A stretch of DNA of 64,000 bases from Angelakisella massiliensis. GTDB lineage: Bacteria > Bacillota > Clostridia > Oscillospirales > Ruminococcaceae. The translations under genes and the position numbers were made by a program. The stretch spans positions 2,899,668 to 2,963,667 of the forward strand of contig NZ_LT629945.1 of the NCBI RefSeq assembly GCF_900104675.1, read 5' to 3'. Below the pieces are notes generated by a model. It was given only the letters and a program-made list of their open reading frames with translations. It had not been told where the DNA came from and made no database searches. Shown in pieces: positions 8,226 to 16,963 of the stretch; the stretch's first letter is position 1, and every line of letters begins with the position of its first letter.

Positions 8226-9002
8226 TCAGCCTTCTTCGTTGACGCCAAGGGAAGCATATTCTTCCCGTACCTGCGCCATCCTGCCGCAGCTCATCTTTCC
8301 CTCCGGGCAGGCTCCTTTCAGGCAGGGAGGACCGCTCTGGGCAAACAAATGGGGAGCCACCTGGCGCACCTGACGGAGCATCTCCTTGGCTACCGCCCGG
8401 ATCTCCCACTGGGCCCGGCTGCAGCACCGTTCCCGGAAAAAGTTCCGCAGGCTCCGCGCGTTCATGGTCATGATCATTTTGGTGTCGCAGGCGTTGGGCA
8501 GCACAAAGCGGGCATCCTCAATGGCGGATTTTTCCGCCTTTTTCAGCGCCTCCTTCTCCTCCATCCCCTGGGCCATCAGGCGGGCTGCGTGGTTCTTTTT
8601 AAGGATGGCGGCCAGCTTCTGATAGTGGGCCTCAGCCTCCTCCATAGCCAGACGAAATTCCTCAGCGGCTTCCGCATCCGCGGAAATCTCCGGCGGGGTA
8701 ACAAAATCAAAATGATCCTCCCGGACATACCGCTGGCTCTGGACGCTGAAAGAGGCGATGCGGTGACGGGTGATCTGGGCCAGCAGCGAACGGGAAACCC
8801 CCTCGATACCAAAAGTGAAGCTGGCATGCTCAATGGGGCTTTCATGGCCCAGACCGGCCAGCATATCCAAAAATTTAGCGGCCTTCTCCTCATCCAGGTT
8901 ATCCATCACCGTACCGATCTCCGCCGGGGAATAGCACAGCTTGGCGGCTGCGGCCACGGTGATCTCCGGGGCGGGGGTATAGGCAAGCAGAGTTACTTTC
9001 AT
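8226..9002 (-). CDS. thyX: Flavin-dependent thymidylate synthase
   Basis: Makes dTMP from dUMP with methylene-THF, FAD and NADPH. The ThyX signature RHR-x7-S is present as RHRIASFSVQS at 79-89, followed by QR. The 258-residue length is typical. A C-terminal tail with Cys residues (CLKGACPEGKMSCGRM) is an extra that could bind metal. It lies 18 bases after pcrA and 19 before tmk in one transcription unit. No thyA is visible in the window. Confidence 0.96.
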   Translation of the reverse strand: MKVTLLAYTPAPEITVAAAAKLCYSPAEIGTVMDNLDEEKAAKFLDMLAGLGHESPIEHASFTFGIEGVSRSLLAQITRHRIASFSVQSQRYVREDHFDFVTPPEISADAEAAEEFRLAMEEAEAHYQKLAAILKKNHAARLMAQGMEEKEALKKAEKSAIEDARFVLPNACDTKMIMTMNARSLRNFFRERCCSRAQWEIRAVAKEMLRQVRQVAPHLFAQSGPPCLKGACPEGKMSCGRMAQVREEYASLGVNEEG

Positions 9003-9020
9003 TTAGGTTCCTCCTTCTTC

Positions 9021-11390
9021 TCAGCCGATCTTTTCCAGCTTGATATAGCTGGCCATCAGCTTCTTGGTGCTGCCGGAATCAAAGGCGATCTGCACCAGAT
9101 GATCCCCGCCCATGGGTGTGACGGAAAGGATCTTGCCATCTCCAAATTTGTAATGGCGCACCCGGTCCCCCGCCTTGAGGGTGAAGGGCTCGTCCTTCTT
9201 GGGAACAGCGGAAGCCGGCTTGGGGATGGACGCAGGACGGACCCCCGGCGTCATGGGCTTGGCAGCGGTACCGCCGCCGAAGCTGTAGCTGCGCATGGTC
9301 TCATCCTGCAGGTCGATGATATCCCGGGGGATCTCCCCGGTGAAACGGGAGCGGCGGTTGCGGGTGGTATGGCCGAAGAGCATCCGTTCCCCGGCGCTGG
9401 TGAGGTAAAGGCGCTGCTTGGCTCTGGTGATGCCCACATAAGCCAGACGCCGCTCCTCCTCGATCTCGGTGGGGTCGTTGAGGACCCGGGAACTGGGGAA
9501 GATATTCTCCTCCATACCGGCGATGAATACCACAGGAAATTCCAATCCTTTGGCGGAATGGAGGGTCATCAGCACCACCGCATCGTCCTCCGGAGAAAGA
9601 CTGTCCAGATCGGTGTACAGGGCAATTTCCTCCAAAAAGCCGGACAGGCTGGGCTCCTCTGTTTCCTCCATATATTTGATGACGGTGGTCCGCAGTTCTT
9701 CCACGTTTTCCAGCCGTCCCTGACTTTCCATATCCTTTTTGGCCCTGAGGGCGTCGGTATAGCCGCTGCGCTCCAGCACCTGGTCCAGGGTGTCGATGAG
9801 AGAACTGGTCTCCGCCAGCTCAATGAGTTCCGAAATCAGGGAGGCAAACTGAACAAGAGCCCCCGCTTTTTTGCTCAGAGGGGCGTAATCCCGGGCGGCA
9901 GCGATCACCTCAAAGGGGGTCTGCCCCACCATGGCGGCAATTTCCTCCACGGTGTCCAGGGTAGCGTCGCCGATGCCCCGCTTGGGCTCGTTGATGATCC
10001 GTTTCAGCCGCAGGGTGTCGGCGGGATTATTGATGACGCTGAGGTATGCCAGCACATCCTTGACCTCCTTGCGGCCAAAGAAGTTCTGTCCTCCCACGAT
10101 CCGGTAAGGGATGCCCCTGCGGATAAACATCTGCTCAATGACGTTGGACTGGGCGTTCATCCGATAAAGGACCGCGTGATCCCGGTAGGCTCCCCCCTCC
10201 CGGACGTCCCGCTGAATGACATCAGCGATAAAGGAAGCCTCCCGCCGCTCGTCGGTGCCGTTAAAGACCTGAATGTTGGCCCCCTCGCCGTTGTCGGTCC
10301 AAAGGGTCTTGCCCTTTCGGCTGAGGTTGTTGGCAATGACATGGTTTGCCGCGTCCAGAATATGGGAGGTGCAGCGGTAGTTCTGTTCCAGGCGGATGAC
10401 CTTGGTATCCTTAAACTGATTTTCAAAGCTGAGGATATTTTCAATGGTTGCGCCGCGGAACTTGTAAATGCTCTGGTCATCATCACCCACCACGCACAGA
10501 TTCTGGTGGCGTCCCGCCAGCAGGCTCACCAGCAGATACTGGGTATGGTTGGTATCCTGATACTCGTCCACCATGATGTACTTCCAGCGCCGCTGATATT
10601 TCTCCAGCACCTCCGGGAACTGCTGAAACAGCCGCACGGTCAAAATGATCAGATCGTCAAAGTCCACCGCGTTGGCGGTCTTCAGACGGCTCTGGTACTG
10701 CTGATAGACTTTGGCGGCGGTCTGCATCAGGTAGTTGTCTCCTCCCGAGCGGCCCAGCTGCTCCGGGGTGAGCATTTTATCCTTGCCGGAGGAGATGATC
10801 CCCAGCAGTGTTTTGGGCGGGAACTGCTTTTCGTCCAGGTTCAGCTCCGCCAGACACTCCTTCACCACCCGGAGGCTGTCATCAGCGTCATAGATGGTGA
10901 AGCTGGACTGGTAGCCCAGATGACTGATCTCGCTGCGGAGAATGCGGACACAGGTGGAATGGAAGGTGGCCGCCATCACTTCCTGGCCGTCATCTCCCAA
11001 AGCATCAGTCAGGCGCTGCCGCAGTTCCGCCGCCGCCTTATTGGTGAAGGTGATGGCCAGAACGTTCCAGGGCTTGGGCCGGTCCCAGGCGATGAGGTCT
11101 GCCGCTTCTTCCAAGCGGGAACCGTCCCGGGCACACTGCTCCAGCAGGTCCATTTCCTCCTGGGACAGCACCGGGACCTCACCCTCCTCCGAAGCGGAGC
11201 CAAACCGCAGCAGGTTGACAATACGGTTGATGATGACGGTGGTTTTGCCGCTGCCGGCCCCCGCCAGAATCAGCACCGGACCTTTGACGGCATAAACTGC
11301 TGAGCGCTGCATTTCGTTGAGCTTACCAAAAAGATGGCCCAATATCTCCAGCTTCAGCCGGCGGTATTGTTCAGGGGAAAACTGAGTCAT
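9021..11390 (-). CDS. pcrA: ATP-dependent DNA helicase PcrA/UvrD
   Basis: Superfamily 1A 3'-5' helicase for repair and removal of RecA or replication blocks. All motifs are visible: Walker A AGAGSGKTT at 43-51, AITFTNKAAAEL, VDEYQDTNHTQ, VVGDDDQSIYKFRG, LEQNYRCT, MTLHSAKGLEFPVVF and RRLAYVGITRAKQRLYL. The C-terminus holds the Tudor-like RNA polymerase-binding domain (GDRVRHYKFGDGKI). About 40 extra residues lie between Walker A and motif Ia compared with Geobacillus PcrA (see findings). ATG 11390 is preferred to 11411 because AGGAGA precedes it. It is the first gene of the thyX-tmk run; 789 residues. Confidence 0.97.
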   Translation of the reverse strand: MTQFSPEQYRRLKLEILGHLFGKLNEMQRSAVYAVKGPVLILAGAGSGKTTVIINRIVNLLRFGSASEEGEVPVLSQEEMDLLEQCARDGSRLEEAADLIAWDRPKPWNVLAITFTNKAAAELRQRLTDALGDDGQEVMAATFHSTCVRILRSEISHLGYQSSFTIYDADDSLRVVKECLAELNLDEKQFPPKTLLGIISSGKDKMLTPEQLGRSGGDNYLMQTAAKVYQQYQSRLKTANAVDFDDLIILTVRLFQQFPEVLEKYQRRWKYIMVDEYQDTNHTQYLLVSLLAGRHQNLCVVGDDDQSIYKFRGATIENILSFENQFKDTKVIRLEQNYRCTSHILDAANHVIANNLSRKGKTLWTDNGEGANIQVFNGTDERREASFIADVIQRDVREGGAYRDHAVLYRMNAQSNVIEQMFIRRGIPYRIVGGQNFFGRKEVKDVLAYLSVINNPADTLRLKRIINEPKRGIGDATLDTVEEIAAMVGQTPFEVIAAARDYAPLSKKAGALVQFASLISELIELAETSSLIDTLDQVLERSGYTDALRAKKDMESQGRLENVEELRTTVIKYMEETEEPSLSGFLEEIALYTDLDSLSPEDDAVVLMTLHSAKGLEFPVVFIAGMEENIFPSSRVLNDPTEIEEERRLAYVGITRAKQRLYLTSAGERMLFGHTTRNRRSRFTGEIPRDIIDLQDETMRSYSFGGGTAAKPMTPGVRPASIPKPASAVPKKDEPFTLKAGDRVRHYKFGDGKILSVTPMGGDHLVQIAFDSGSTKKLMASYIKLEKIG

Positions 11391-11828
11391 AAGTGATGAT
11401 CTCCTGTTCATGGTGATAAAGCAGGCCCGTCCAGGAACTGAACGGACCCGGCCGGTATGATGAAAGCATACCTGGGAATAATACTCTTATTAAAAATGGA
11501 GGACGAGCCGGACCGGACAAAGATGCAGATCATTTCAAAGGTATGGACGTTTTTTGTCCATGAAGACACTGTTTTCAGCATTCCGTCCCATTCATCAAAC
11601 TTTCCCTCTCCCCATAAATGGCCCAAAGGCTGCGGAAAAAGGTAATTTTCTCCAATCGTCCCCATTATAAAAGATTTTATATATTATACCATTATCATCG
11701 TTGTTTTGAAAGCAGGCAGAAGTCCCAAAATTGCTCATAACTTTATCTTTTTTCATGTTTATGCTACAATTGGGACAAAAAGCGCCCTTTCTCGCTGTGG
11801 AGAAAGAGCGAATCAAGGGGACTGTATT
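11391..11828. other. Intergenic region between pcrA and mscS
   Basis: Must hold divergent promoters. On the plus strand an extended -10, TGCTACAAT (11762-11770), lies about 58 bases before the mscS start with a poor -35. No convincing pcrA promoter was found. Short inverted repeats around CCGGACC/GGTCCG are present. No coding region is convincing. Confidence 0.4.
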
Positions 11829-12644
11829 ATGGATCAACTTTATCAGACACTGACCAAAGACATCACCTCCCCCCTCCTCCAGTTCGGGGCATGGCTGGTA
11901 ATGCTGGCAGCCACGGTGATACTGGGGATCGTACTGACCAAAGTACTGGTCGCCTTTGTAGGCAGGATGCTCCGGCGCACTTCCATCAACAATGCCGCCA
12001 TTCCCTTTCTCTGTTCCATCCTGCGGATTTTCTGCTATGTACTGGTAGGTATCTCGGTGGCGGATGCCATGAACATTGTGGAGCCCAGCTCCATTGTGGC
12101 AGCTTTGGGCGCTGTGGGACTGGCAGTTTCCCTGGCAGTCAAAGATTCTCTGACCAATCTGGCGGGAGGCATCCAGCTGGTACTGACAAAATCCTTCCAA
12201 CTGGGAGACTATGTTGATATTGATGGAATTGCCGGAACTGTCACCCAGGTGGACCTGCTCCATACCACTCTGAACACCCCGGACAACAAACGGATCATGA
12301 TCCCCAACGGACAGGTGACCACCGCCAAAATCACCAATTACAGCAGTGAATCCTCCCGCCGTGTGGATATATCTCTGACCATCAGCCGTGACAGCGACCT
12401 GAACCAGGCGGAACAGCTCCTTACCGCCGAAATGGCCCGGCATCCTTTGGTCCACAAGGATCCGGCTCCCACTGCCCGGGTAGATCGCCACGATGACCTG
12501 GGAATGGTAGTGGTCTGTAAGGCCTGGACGGATACCGCTGATTACTGGACCGTGTATTACGATCTTCAGGAGGGGCTGAAAACCGCCCTGGATCAGGCCG
12601 GTATTCAGATGCCGGTACGAATGCTGAGGCAGCAAGGGCAGTAA
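11829..12644 (+). CDS. mscS: Small-conductance mechanosensitive channel (MscS family)
   Basis: Osmotic safety valve of the inner membrane. The 271-residue protein has the usual three N-terminal helices (about 15-40, 55-78, 85-115). The pore helix region is GAVGLAVSLAVKDSLTNLAGG, followed by the beta domain with GDYVDIDGIAGTVTQVDLL and IPNGQVTTAKITNYS. ATG 11829 is preceded by AAGGGGA; the in-frame upstream extension has no ribosome site. It is monocistronic on the plus strand. Confidence 0.94.
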   Translation: MDQLYQTLTKDITSPLLQFGAWLVMLAATVILGIVLTKVLVAFVGRMLRRTSINNAAIPFLCSILRIFCYVLVGISVADAMNIVEPSSIVAALGAVGLAVSLAVKDSLTNLAGGIQLVLTKSFQLGDYVDIDGIAGTVTQVDLLHTTLNTPDNKRIMIPNGQVTTAKITNYSSESSRRVDISLTISRDSDLNQAEQLLTAEMARHPLVHKDPAPTARVDRHDDLGMVVVCKAWTDTADYWTVYYDLQEGLKTALDQAGIQMPVRMLRQQGQ

Positions 12645-12689
12645 TTGATATTCCCTCCCGGAAAGGTCACTGGCAGACAGCGCCTTCGA

Positions 12690-13241
12690 TCAGATCTCAT
12701 CCGGCCTCAGCAGCACAAAATGGAGATGATCCTCCCATACTCCAGCAATGCGCAGATATTTGGGTGACATTCCCTCCAGCTGGAAGCCGCATCGCTCTGC
12801 CACGGCAATGGAAGGCAGATTTCGGGGCATGATGTTGGCTTCGATCCGGTGCAGTCCTTGTTTTTCCAACCCCCACCGGCAAAGAGCCATCACCCCTTCG
12901 GACATATATCCCTGGTGCTGGAATTCTTCCCCCAATTTATATCCCAGAAAGCAGGAGCGGAAGGCTCCCCAGACGATATTGTTGAGCCCTGCCAGACCGA
13001 TGATCTCCCCCGGCTGCTGCCGCAGGACCAGATAGAAACGGAAGCTTTGCCGCTGCTCAAACTGCTCCCGCTCTGCTTCCAGCAGCACTTGCTGGCCCTC
13101 AGGAATAAAAAAGGAAGCCTCCCTCTGTGGGTCCAGGGGAGCAAAAAAGTCTCGGTTCTTATGATAAAAAGCCGCTGTCTTCCACGCAAGATCCGGGTGG
13201 GCGGGTAAAAGAAGCAGACGCTCCGTTTCAATGGGTTCCAT
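12690..13241 (-). CDS. RimJ/RimL-type GNAT N-acetyltransferase
   Basis: A 183-residue GNAT protein that opens MEPIETERLLLLPAHPDLA, the classic start of the ribosomal-protein alanine acetyltransferase-like subgroup. Motif A appears in GYKLGEEFQHQGYMSEGVMAL and the ANIMPRNLPSIAVAERCGF helix is clear. ATG 13241 follows GGAGGG. The substrate may be a protein N-terminus or a small amine; sequence does not decide. It is convergent with mscS and divergent from the small gene at 13360. Confidence 0.88.
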   Translation of the reverse strand: MEPIETERLLLLPAHPDLAWKTAAFYHKNRDFFAPLDPQREASFFIPEGQQVLLEAEREQFEQRQSFRFYLVLRQQPGEIIGLAGLNNIVWGAFRSCFLGYKLGEEFQHQGYMSEGVMALCRWGLEKQGLHRIEANIMPRNLPSIAVAERCGFQLEGMSPKYLRIAGVWEDHLHFVLLRPDEI

Positions 13242-13359
13242 GGATATACCCTCCTTCCAATAAAACAAATTGTTTTTATTATGATATCCCATAAAAGCTG
13301 GAAAAACGCTGATCCCAGCATATCAGAAAATGGCATTAAAAGCAAAGAGGAGGATTTTG

Positions 13360-13713
13360 ATGGACAAGGGAACAAAACTTTATCAGGAAATGATGGACGG
13401 CCTTGTAAAAATGTCCCGCAGCTGTGCAGGCGCGTCTAACCTGCGTCGGGGCAAAGCTCCTGGCGATTCATCGGAACAACTGAATCTTGTTCTTTCCCAA
13501 CTCAGCGAAGAGCAGCGGAATGTGCTGGCGGACTATCTGCTGGCAGCCTATGTGGATGGGATCTACGACACGTTGGATCATCTGGAATGGCTCAGATGTG
13601 TTAAGAATATGAGCATATCCCTGGAGGGAGAAGAGCTTCCCGCCGGAAAATACGAAGGCTTATCCTATGACTTCATTGGGCGGCGCCAGGGCTGGGAATG
13701 GCCCTGCGAGTAA
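13360..13713 (+). CDS. Small hypothetical protein (117 residues)
   Basis: Acidic, soluble, probably helical protein starting MDKGTKLYQEMMDGLVKM, with a central piece SEEQRNVLADYLLAAYVDGIY. It has no signal peptide or membrane segment. AAGAGGAGG upstream fixes the start at 13360 rather than 13330. A good terminator follows at once, so it is a single-gene unit. I do not recognise a characterised family; similar small proteins of unknown function occur in Clostridia. Confidence 0.75.
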   Translation: MDKGTKLYQEMMDGLVKMSRSCAGASNLRRGKAPGDSSEQLNLVLSQLSEEQRNVLADYLLAAYVDGIYDTLDHLEWLRCVKNMSISLEGEELPAGKYEGLSYDFIGRRQGWEWPCE

Positions 13714-13743
13714 ATTTCTTTTTAAAAATCCGCATTTTACATA

Positions 13744-13790
13744 AAACCTGCTGGCAGAATTCAATCCGCCAGCAGGTTTGTTTTTATTTC
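13744..13790 (+). terminator. Rho-independent terminator
   Basis: AAACCTGCTGGC (13744-13755) pairs with GCCAGCAGGTTT, and GTTTTTATTTCTT follows. It ends the small gene at 13360-13713. Confidence 0.9.
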
Positions 13791-14060
13791 TTGGATGCTG
13801 TTGTCCACTGCTGCTGAGGTGCATCACCTCAAGCCATCACGACGGGACCAAACCGTTTTCGGCGCCCAAGGGGAAAGACGTTTTCCTAAATCCAATGCAT
13901 CTGCGCCGGTATTTTTCATCCTGCATTCCACAAAAAGGCTGCGTCCTCGGCATCGTTCAGACAGGCACCCTCTGTTTTTGCCTTATCCGGTACTTTTGCA
14001 TCTTGTTCCCGGCAGACATACTTTGGGGAAATTTTATATTTCCCCCACTGTATCAAGCTT
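13791..14060. other. Non-coding interval at the end of the Tad/kinase operon
   Basis: Contains an inverted repeat GGGGAAAT/ATTTCCCC (14025-14045) that may help end the long minus-strand operon, but no T-run follows it. No other feature seen. Confidence 0.35.
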
Positions 14061-14402
14061 TTACAGCAGCTGGGTCCTTTCTTCCTCCAGCAGTTGAGTA
14101 GCGTCATTCCCCAGCTGTTCATTGACATCAACGCCCAGCAGCTCCGTGGCCTCAGCGTCCAGCTGCTGAATAATATCGCCGCCCAGCAGCTGGGTGTCTC
14201 CACCCGTCAACTGCGCTGTGGCACCTTTGAGAACCTCTGTCCCTTTGGCCGGTGCGGTTTTTTTCTTCTCAGCAGAGGAGGCATCGCCTTCCGCCTTCTC
14301 CGGTACATACCGGGGCTTTGTGGCCGTAAATACAATTGCTGTAATAACAGTAAGTATCATCAGCCCCACACCACTGTAAAAAAGCATCTGTCCTGTGGTC
14401 AT
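14061..14402 (-). CDS. Single-pass membrane protein with six Thr-x-x-Leu motifs
   Basis: Last gene of the Tad/kinase operon; 113 residues. One N-terminal membrane helix (about 6-27) is followed by KPR, giving an N-out/C-in topology, then a Lys/Ala linker and a tail of Thr-x-x-Leu motifs at Thr55, 62, 70, 86, 102 and 110, the last ending the protein as TQLL. The spacing is nearly a multiple of 8. FHA domains prefer Leu/Ile at pThr+3, so these fit kinase-phosphorylated FHA ligands; the kinase, phosphatase and FHA genes lie just upstream. ATG 14402 rather than 14408 gives proper spacing from GGAGG. I know of no named family. Confidence 0.8.
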   Translation of the reverse strand: MTTGQMLFYSGVGLMILTVITAIVFTATKPRYVPEKAEGDASSAEKKKTAPAKGTEVLKGATAQLTGGDTQLLGGDIIQQLDAEATELLGVDVNEQLGNDATQLLEEERTQLL

Positions 14403-14418
14403 ACCCATCCCTCCTCTG

Positions 14419-16392
14419 TCAGTTCAGCCAGCCGCCGGAACGCAGCTGCGCCATCAGTCCCTCCAGCTGCTGGAGATAGGTGGTGTCTGTATCGCTTCCA
14501 CCCGCCAGCGCCACTGCCTGCTCATACTCGGTGACAGCAGGAGCATAGTTCCGCTGGTCCTGGGCTTTGGTGTTCTCAATCAGAATATACAAGGTGGCCC
14601 GAAGGGCATGAGGAACATAGGAGTTGGGATAAGTCTCCTCCATCCGGTCCAGCACCTGGGAAGCGTTGGCGTACTGTCCCACCGATTGCCAGGCTGTAAA
14701 GGCGTTGACATACAGATATTCCTTCGCCACGCCCGCTTCCGTCACCCGGGTAAAGTATTCTGCCGCCTGGGTCAGGTCCTCGGTGCTGCCGCTTTGGACC
14801 CCTCGGTTATAATAGGCCGCTCCCAGCATTTCATAAAGCACCGTATTTCCCTGGAGCTCCGGCTGGGTCAGCGCCTGCTGGATGATAGCAATGGAATCGT
14901 CATAGCGCAGGCTGTCCCGGTAGGTTTCCGCCAGGGCCATATAGCACCGGCGGCGCAGACCCGAATCCTCCGTCTGCTTCAGGACGGACTGGAACGCCTC
15001 TTCCGCCTGATCATACTCTTGTTGGGCATAGTACAGCTCACCCCGGACGTAATCGGTCACTTCCGAAGATGCCCCGGCAGCTGACAGCTGCTCCAGCACA
15101 GTCTGCGCCTCATCCGTCCGGTCCAGACGGGCCAGACAGACAGCGTAGTCTCTCAGATTTCCCTCATCCATATCAGAACTTTGGGCCCCCTGATAAAAGC
15201 TTTCCGCCGCTGTCTCATAATCACCCAATTCGTAACTGGCGGAGGCCAGGATCAGGGTCAATTCCCCGTCTCCCGGGAAGGTTTCCAGCTGCTGCCGGAC
15301 ATAGTTCACACATTCCTCATACCCACCGGTGCGGTAGAGGTAATAGGCTTCCTGGCGGTAACTCTCCACCCGCTCAGGACGCAGCTGCCGCGCCGCCTGA
15401 ATCTGTTCCAGCGCCGCCTGAGGGTCGGTGTTCAGCAGTGTCTGGGAATCCTGAAGCATCTGCTCATATTGGGCGGTGATCTGATTTTCCCGGGCGACAG
15501 CCTCCCTGCCCATCACCCACCAGCCGCTGCCCATCAGCGCCAGGGATGCAAGAAACATCACCGTCACCAGCATCACCCGCAGCTTTTTGGTGCGAACCAC
15601 CTTTTGATAAGCCTGATCAAAGCGATAGCTGTGCTCCAGATCATCCAGCAGCTGCTCCACATTCTGGTAACGGTCCGCCGGCTCCGGCTGGACGCACCGG
15701 GACAAAATATATTCCATGCCGGGGCTCAGCTGAGCAACCAACTGTCTGGCGGGAACGAACTGATACGGCGGCTCATAGGGGCTTTTTCCAGTGAGGAGGT
15801 GATACATGGTCACTCCCAGGCTGTAAATATCAGTGCGCTCATCGGTCTGGGCCTTGCCGAACTGCTCCGGCGCGGCGTAGCCCTTTGTTCCGATATAGGT
15901 GGTGTCTGCGGTAGCCTCCTGCTTATATTCCCGGGCAATGCCGAAGTCAATGAGTTTGAGTGTGCCATCAGGCTGAAGCATAATGTTGGAAGGCTTCATA
16001 TCCCGGTAAACAATGGGGTTGGGCTTGCGGCTGTGGAGATATTCCAGCACCCCGCAGAGGTCCTTAAACCAACCGGTCCCCTGTTCCTCCGGCACCCGCT
16101 GATGCTCCTTGAGCCAGTCCTCCAGGGTAATGCCTTCCACAAAATCCTCTACCACATACACATTGTCTTCGTCCTCAAAGATGTCCACAATCCGGGGCAG
16201 CATCGGATGCTGGAGCTTTTTGAGGATATTGGATTCCGCCAGAAAATCGAAGCCTCCCGCTTGCCGTTTGTAAACCTGCTTGACGGCCCATCTGGTATGC
16301 AGGCGCTTGTGCTCCGCCAGATAGACGGCGGACATTCCTCCCTTACCGATGAGGGATTTGATCTCATAAGTATCATTGAAGGTCTGGTTCAT
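14419..16392 (-). CDS. Transmembrane Ser/Thr protein kinase with TPR ectodomain
   Basis: Hanks-type kinase of 657 residues. The kinase domain (about 8-260) has the Gly loop GKGGMSAVY (16-24), Lys38, Glu53, YRDMKPSN (129-136, Tyr for the usual His), DFG at 149-151 and APE at 174-176. A Thr-rich activation loop (TADTTYIGT) is present, so it should be active and autophosphorylating. A membrane helix follows (271-293), then an outward TPR array (about 310-640) instead of PASTA repeats. It lies 4 bases before the stop side of a prepilin peptidase gene and beside PP2C and FHA genes, which points to pilus-linked phospho-signalling. Confidence 0.92.
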   Translation of the reverse strand: MNQTFNDTYEIKSLIGKGGMSAVYLAEHKRLHTRWAVKQVYKRQAGGFDFLAESNILKKLQHPMLPRIVDIFEDEDNVYVVEDFVEGITLEDWLKEHQRVPEEQGTGWFKDLCGVLEYLHSRKPNPIVYRDMKPSNIMLQPDGTLKLIDFGIAREYKQEATADTTYIGTKGYAAPEQFGKAQTDERTDIYSLGVTMYHLLTGKSPYEPPYQFVPARQLVAQLSPGMEYILSRCVQPEPADRYQNVEQLLDDLEHSYRFDQAYQKVVRTKKLRVMLVTVMFLASLALMGSGWWVMGREAVARENQITAQYEQMLQDSQTLLNTDPQAALEQIQAARQLRPERVESYRQEAYYLYRTGGYEECVNYVRQQLETFPGDGELTLILASASYELGDYETAAESFYQGAQSSDMDEGNLRDYAVCLARLDRTDEAQTVLEQLSAAGASSEVTDYVRGELYYAQQEYDQAEEAFQSVLKQTEDSGLRRRCYMALAETYRDSLRYDDSIAIIQQALTQPELQGNTVLYEMLGAAYYNRGVQSGSTEDLTQAAEYFTRVTEAGVAKEYLYVNAFTAWQSVGQYANASQVLDRMEETYPNSYVPHALRATLYILIENTKAQDQRNYAPAVTEYEQAVALAGGSDTDTTYLQQLEGLMAQLRSGGWLN

Positions 16393-16452
16393 ACTCTCAT
16401 TCCTGTCTACATCATGATATGGAAAAAGCAAGGCGCCGCAGCGACCCATCCC

Positions 16453-16959
16453 TCAGAAAAGAGGAAAAAAACAGGCCGCTGCCGCACCCAGAGCAATAGG
16501 CAGTGAAAAGGGCAGCTCCCGCTGGGTGCCCTCCAAAGGTTCATAAGGCTGGAAGGACCGCAGCAGGATGAGCCCCTTCAGATAATGCCAGATTCGCTGC
16601 ATCCGCTGCCGCAGCTGTCCCCTTCCCAGCAGCAAAGCAAGGCCCAGGGCCGCGCCGATCACCAGGGACCAGCAAAAGCAGCCGCAGAGCCATCGCCAAC
16701 CCATCAGCGCTCCCAGCGCCATCAGGAGTTTTGCGTCCCCCGCCCGAAACAGGTGCAGCAGCCAACAGCCCATGCCCATCAGGGTCCCCACGGCAAAGCC
16801 CCCTGCTGATGCCAGCGGACCTTCCAGAAAAAAGGACATTCCAAAGCCTGCCAGAGCCAAAGGAACTGTAAGTTTATTGGGAATCTTTCCGGCGGTAAAA
16901 TCCTTCCATACTCCCAGGGCCAGTCCCAGAGCCAGCACCAATATCCGCAGCTGTTCCAC
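16453..16959 (-). CDS. A24 family prepilin peptidase (first of two)
   Basis: Small membrane aspartic protease (168 residues, TadV/CpaA type) expected to cut the leader of Flp and TadE-like pseudopilins. The two catalytic Asp are in WKDFTAGKIPN (near 19) and RAGDAKLL (near 74, the GxGD-type site). Several hydrophobic helices are present and no N-methyltransferase domain. It lies between the PP2C and kinase genes, with a 4-base gap after PP2C. Another A24 gene lies three genes upstream. Confidence 0.88.
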   Translation of the reverse strand: MEQLRILVLALGLALGVWKDFTAGKIPNKLTVPLALAGFGMSFFLEGPLASAGGFAVGTLMGMGCWLLHLFRAGDAKLLMALGALMGWRWLCGCFCWSLVIGAALGLALLLGRGQLRQRMQRIWHYLKGLILLRSFQPYEPLEGTQRELPFSLPIALGAAAACFFPLF

Positions 16960-16963
16960 CTTT

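Noticed and set aside
8157-11303. Very long plus-strand reading frame (over 1000 codons) opposite pcrA and thyX
   Set aside because: It is antisense to two genes with complete family motifs and has no recognisable domains, so it is a codon-bias shadow of GC-rich DNA.
15181-16506. Plus-strand frame of about 440 codons opposite the Ser/Thr kinase gene
   Set aside because: Antisense to a kinase with all catalytic motifs.
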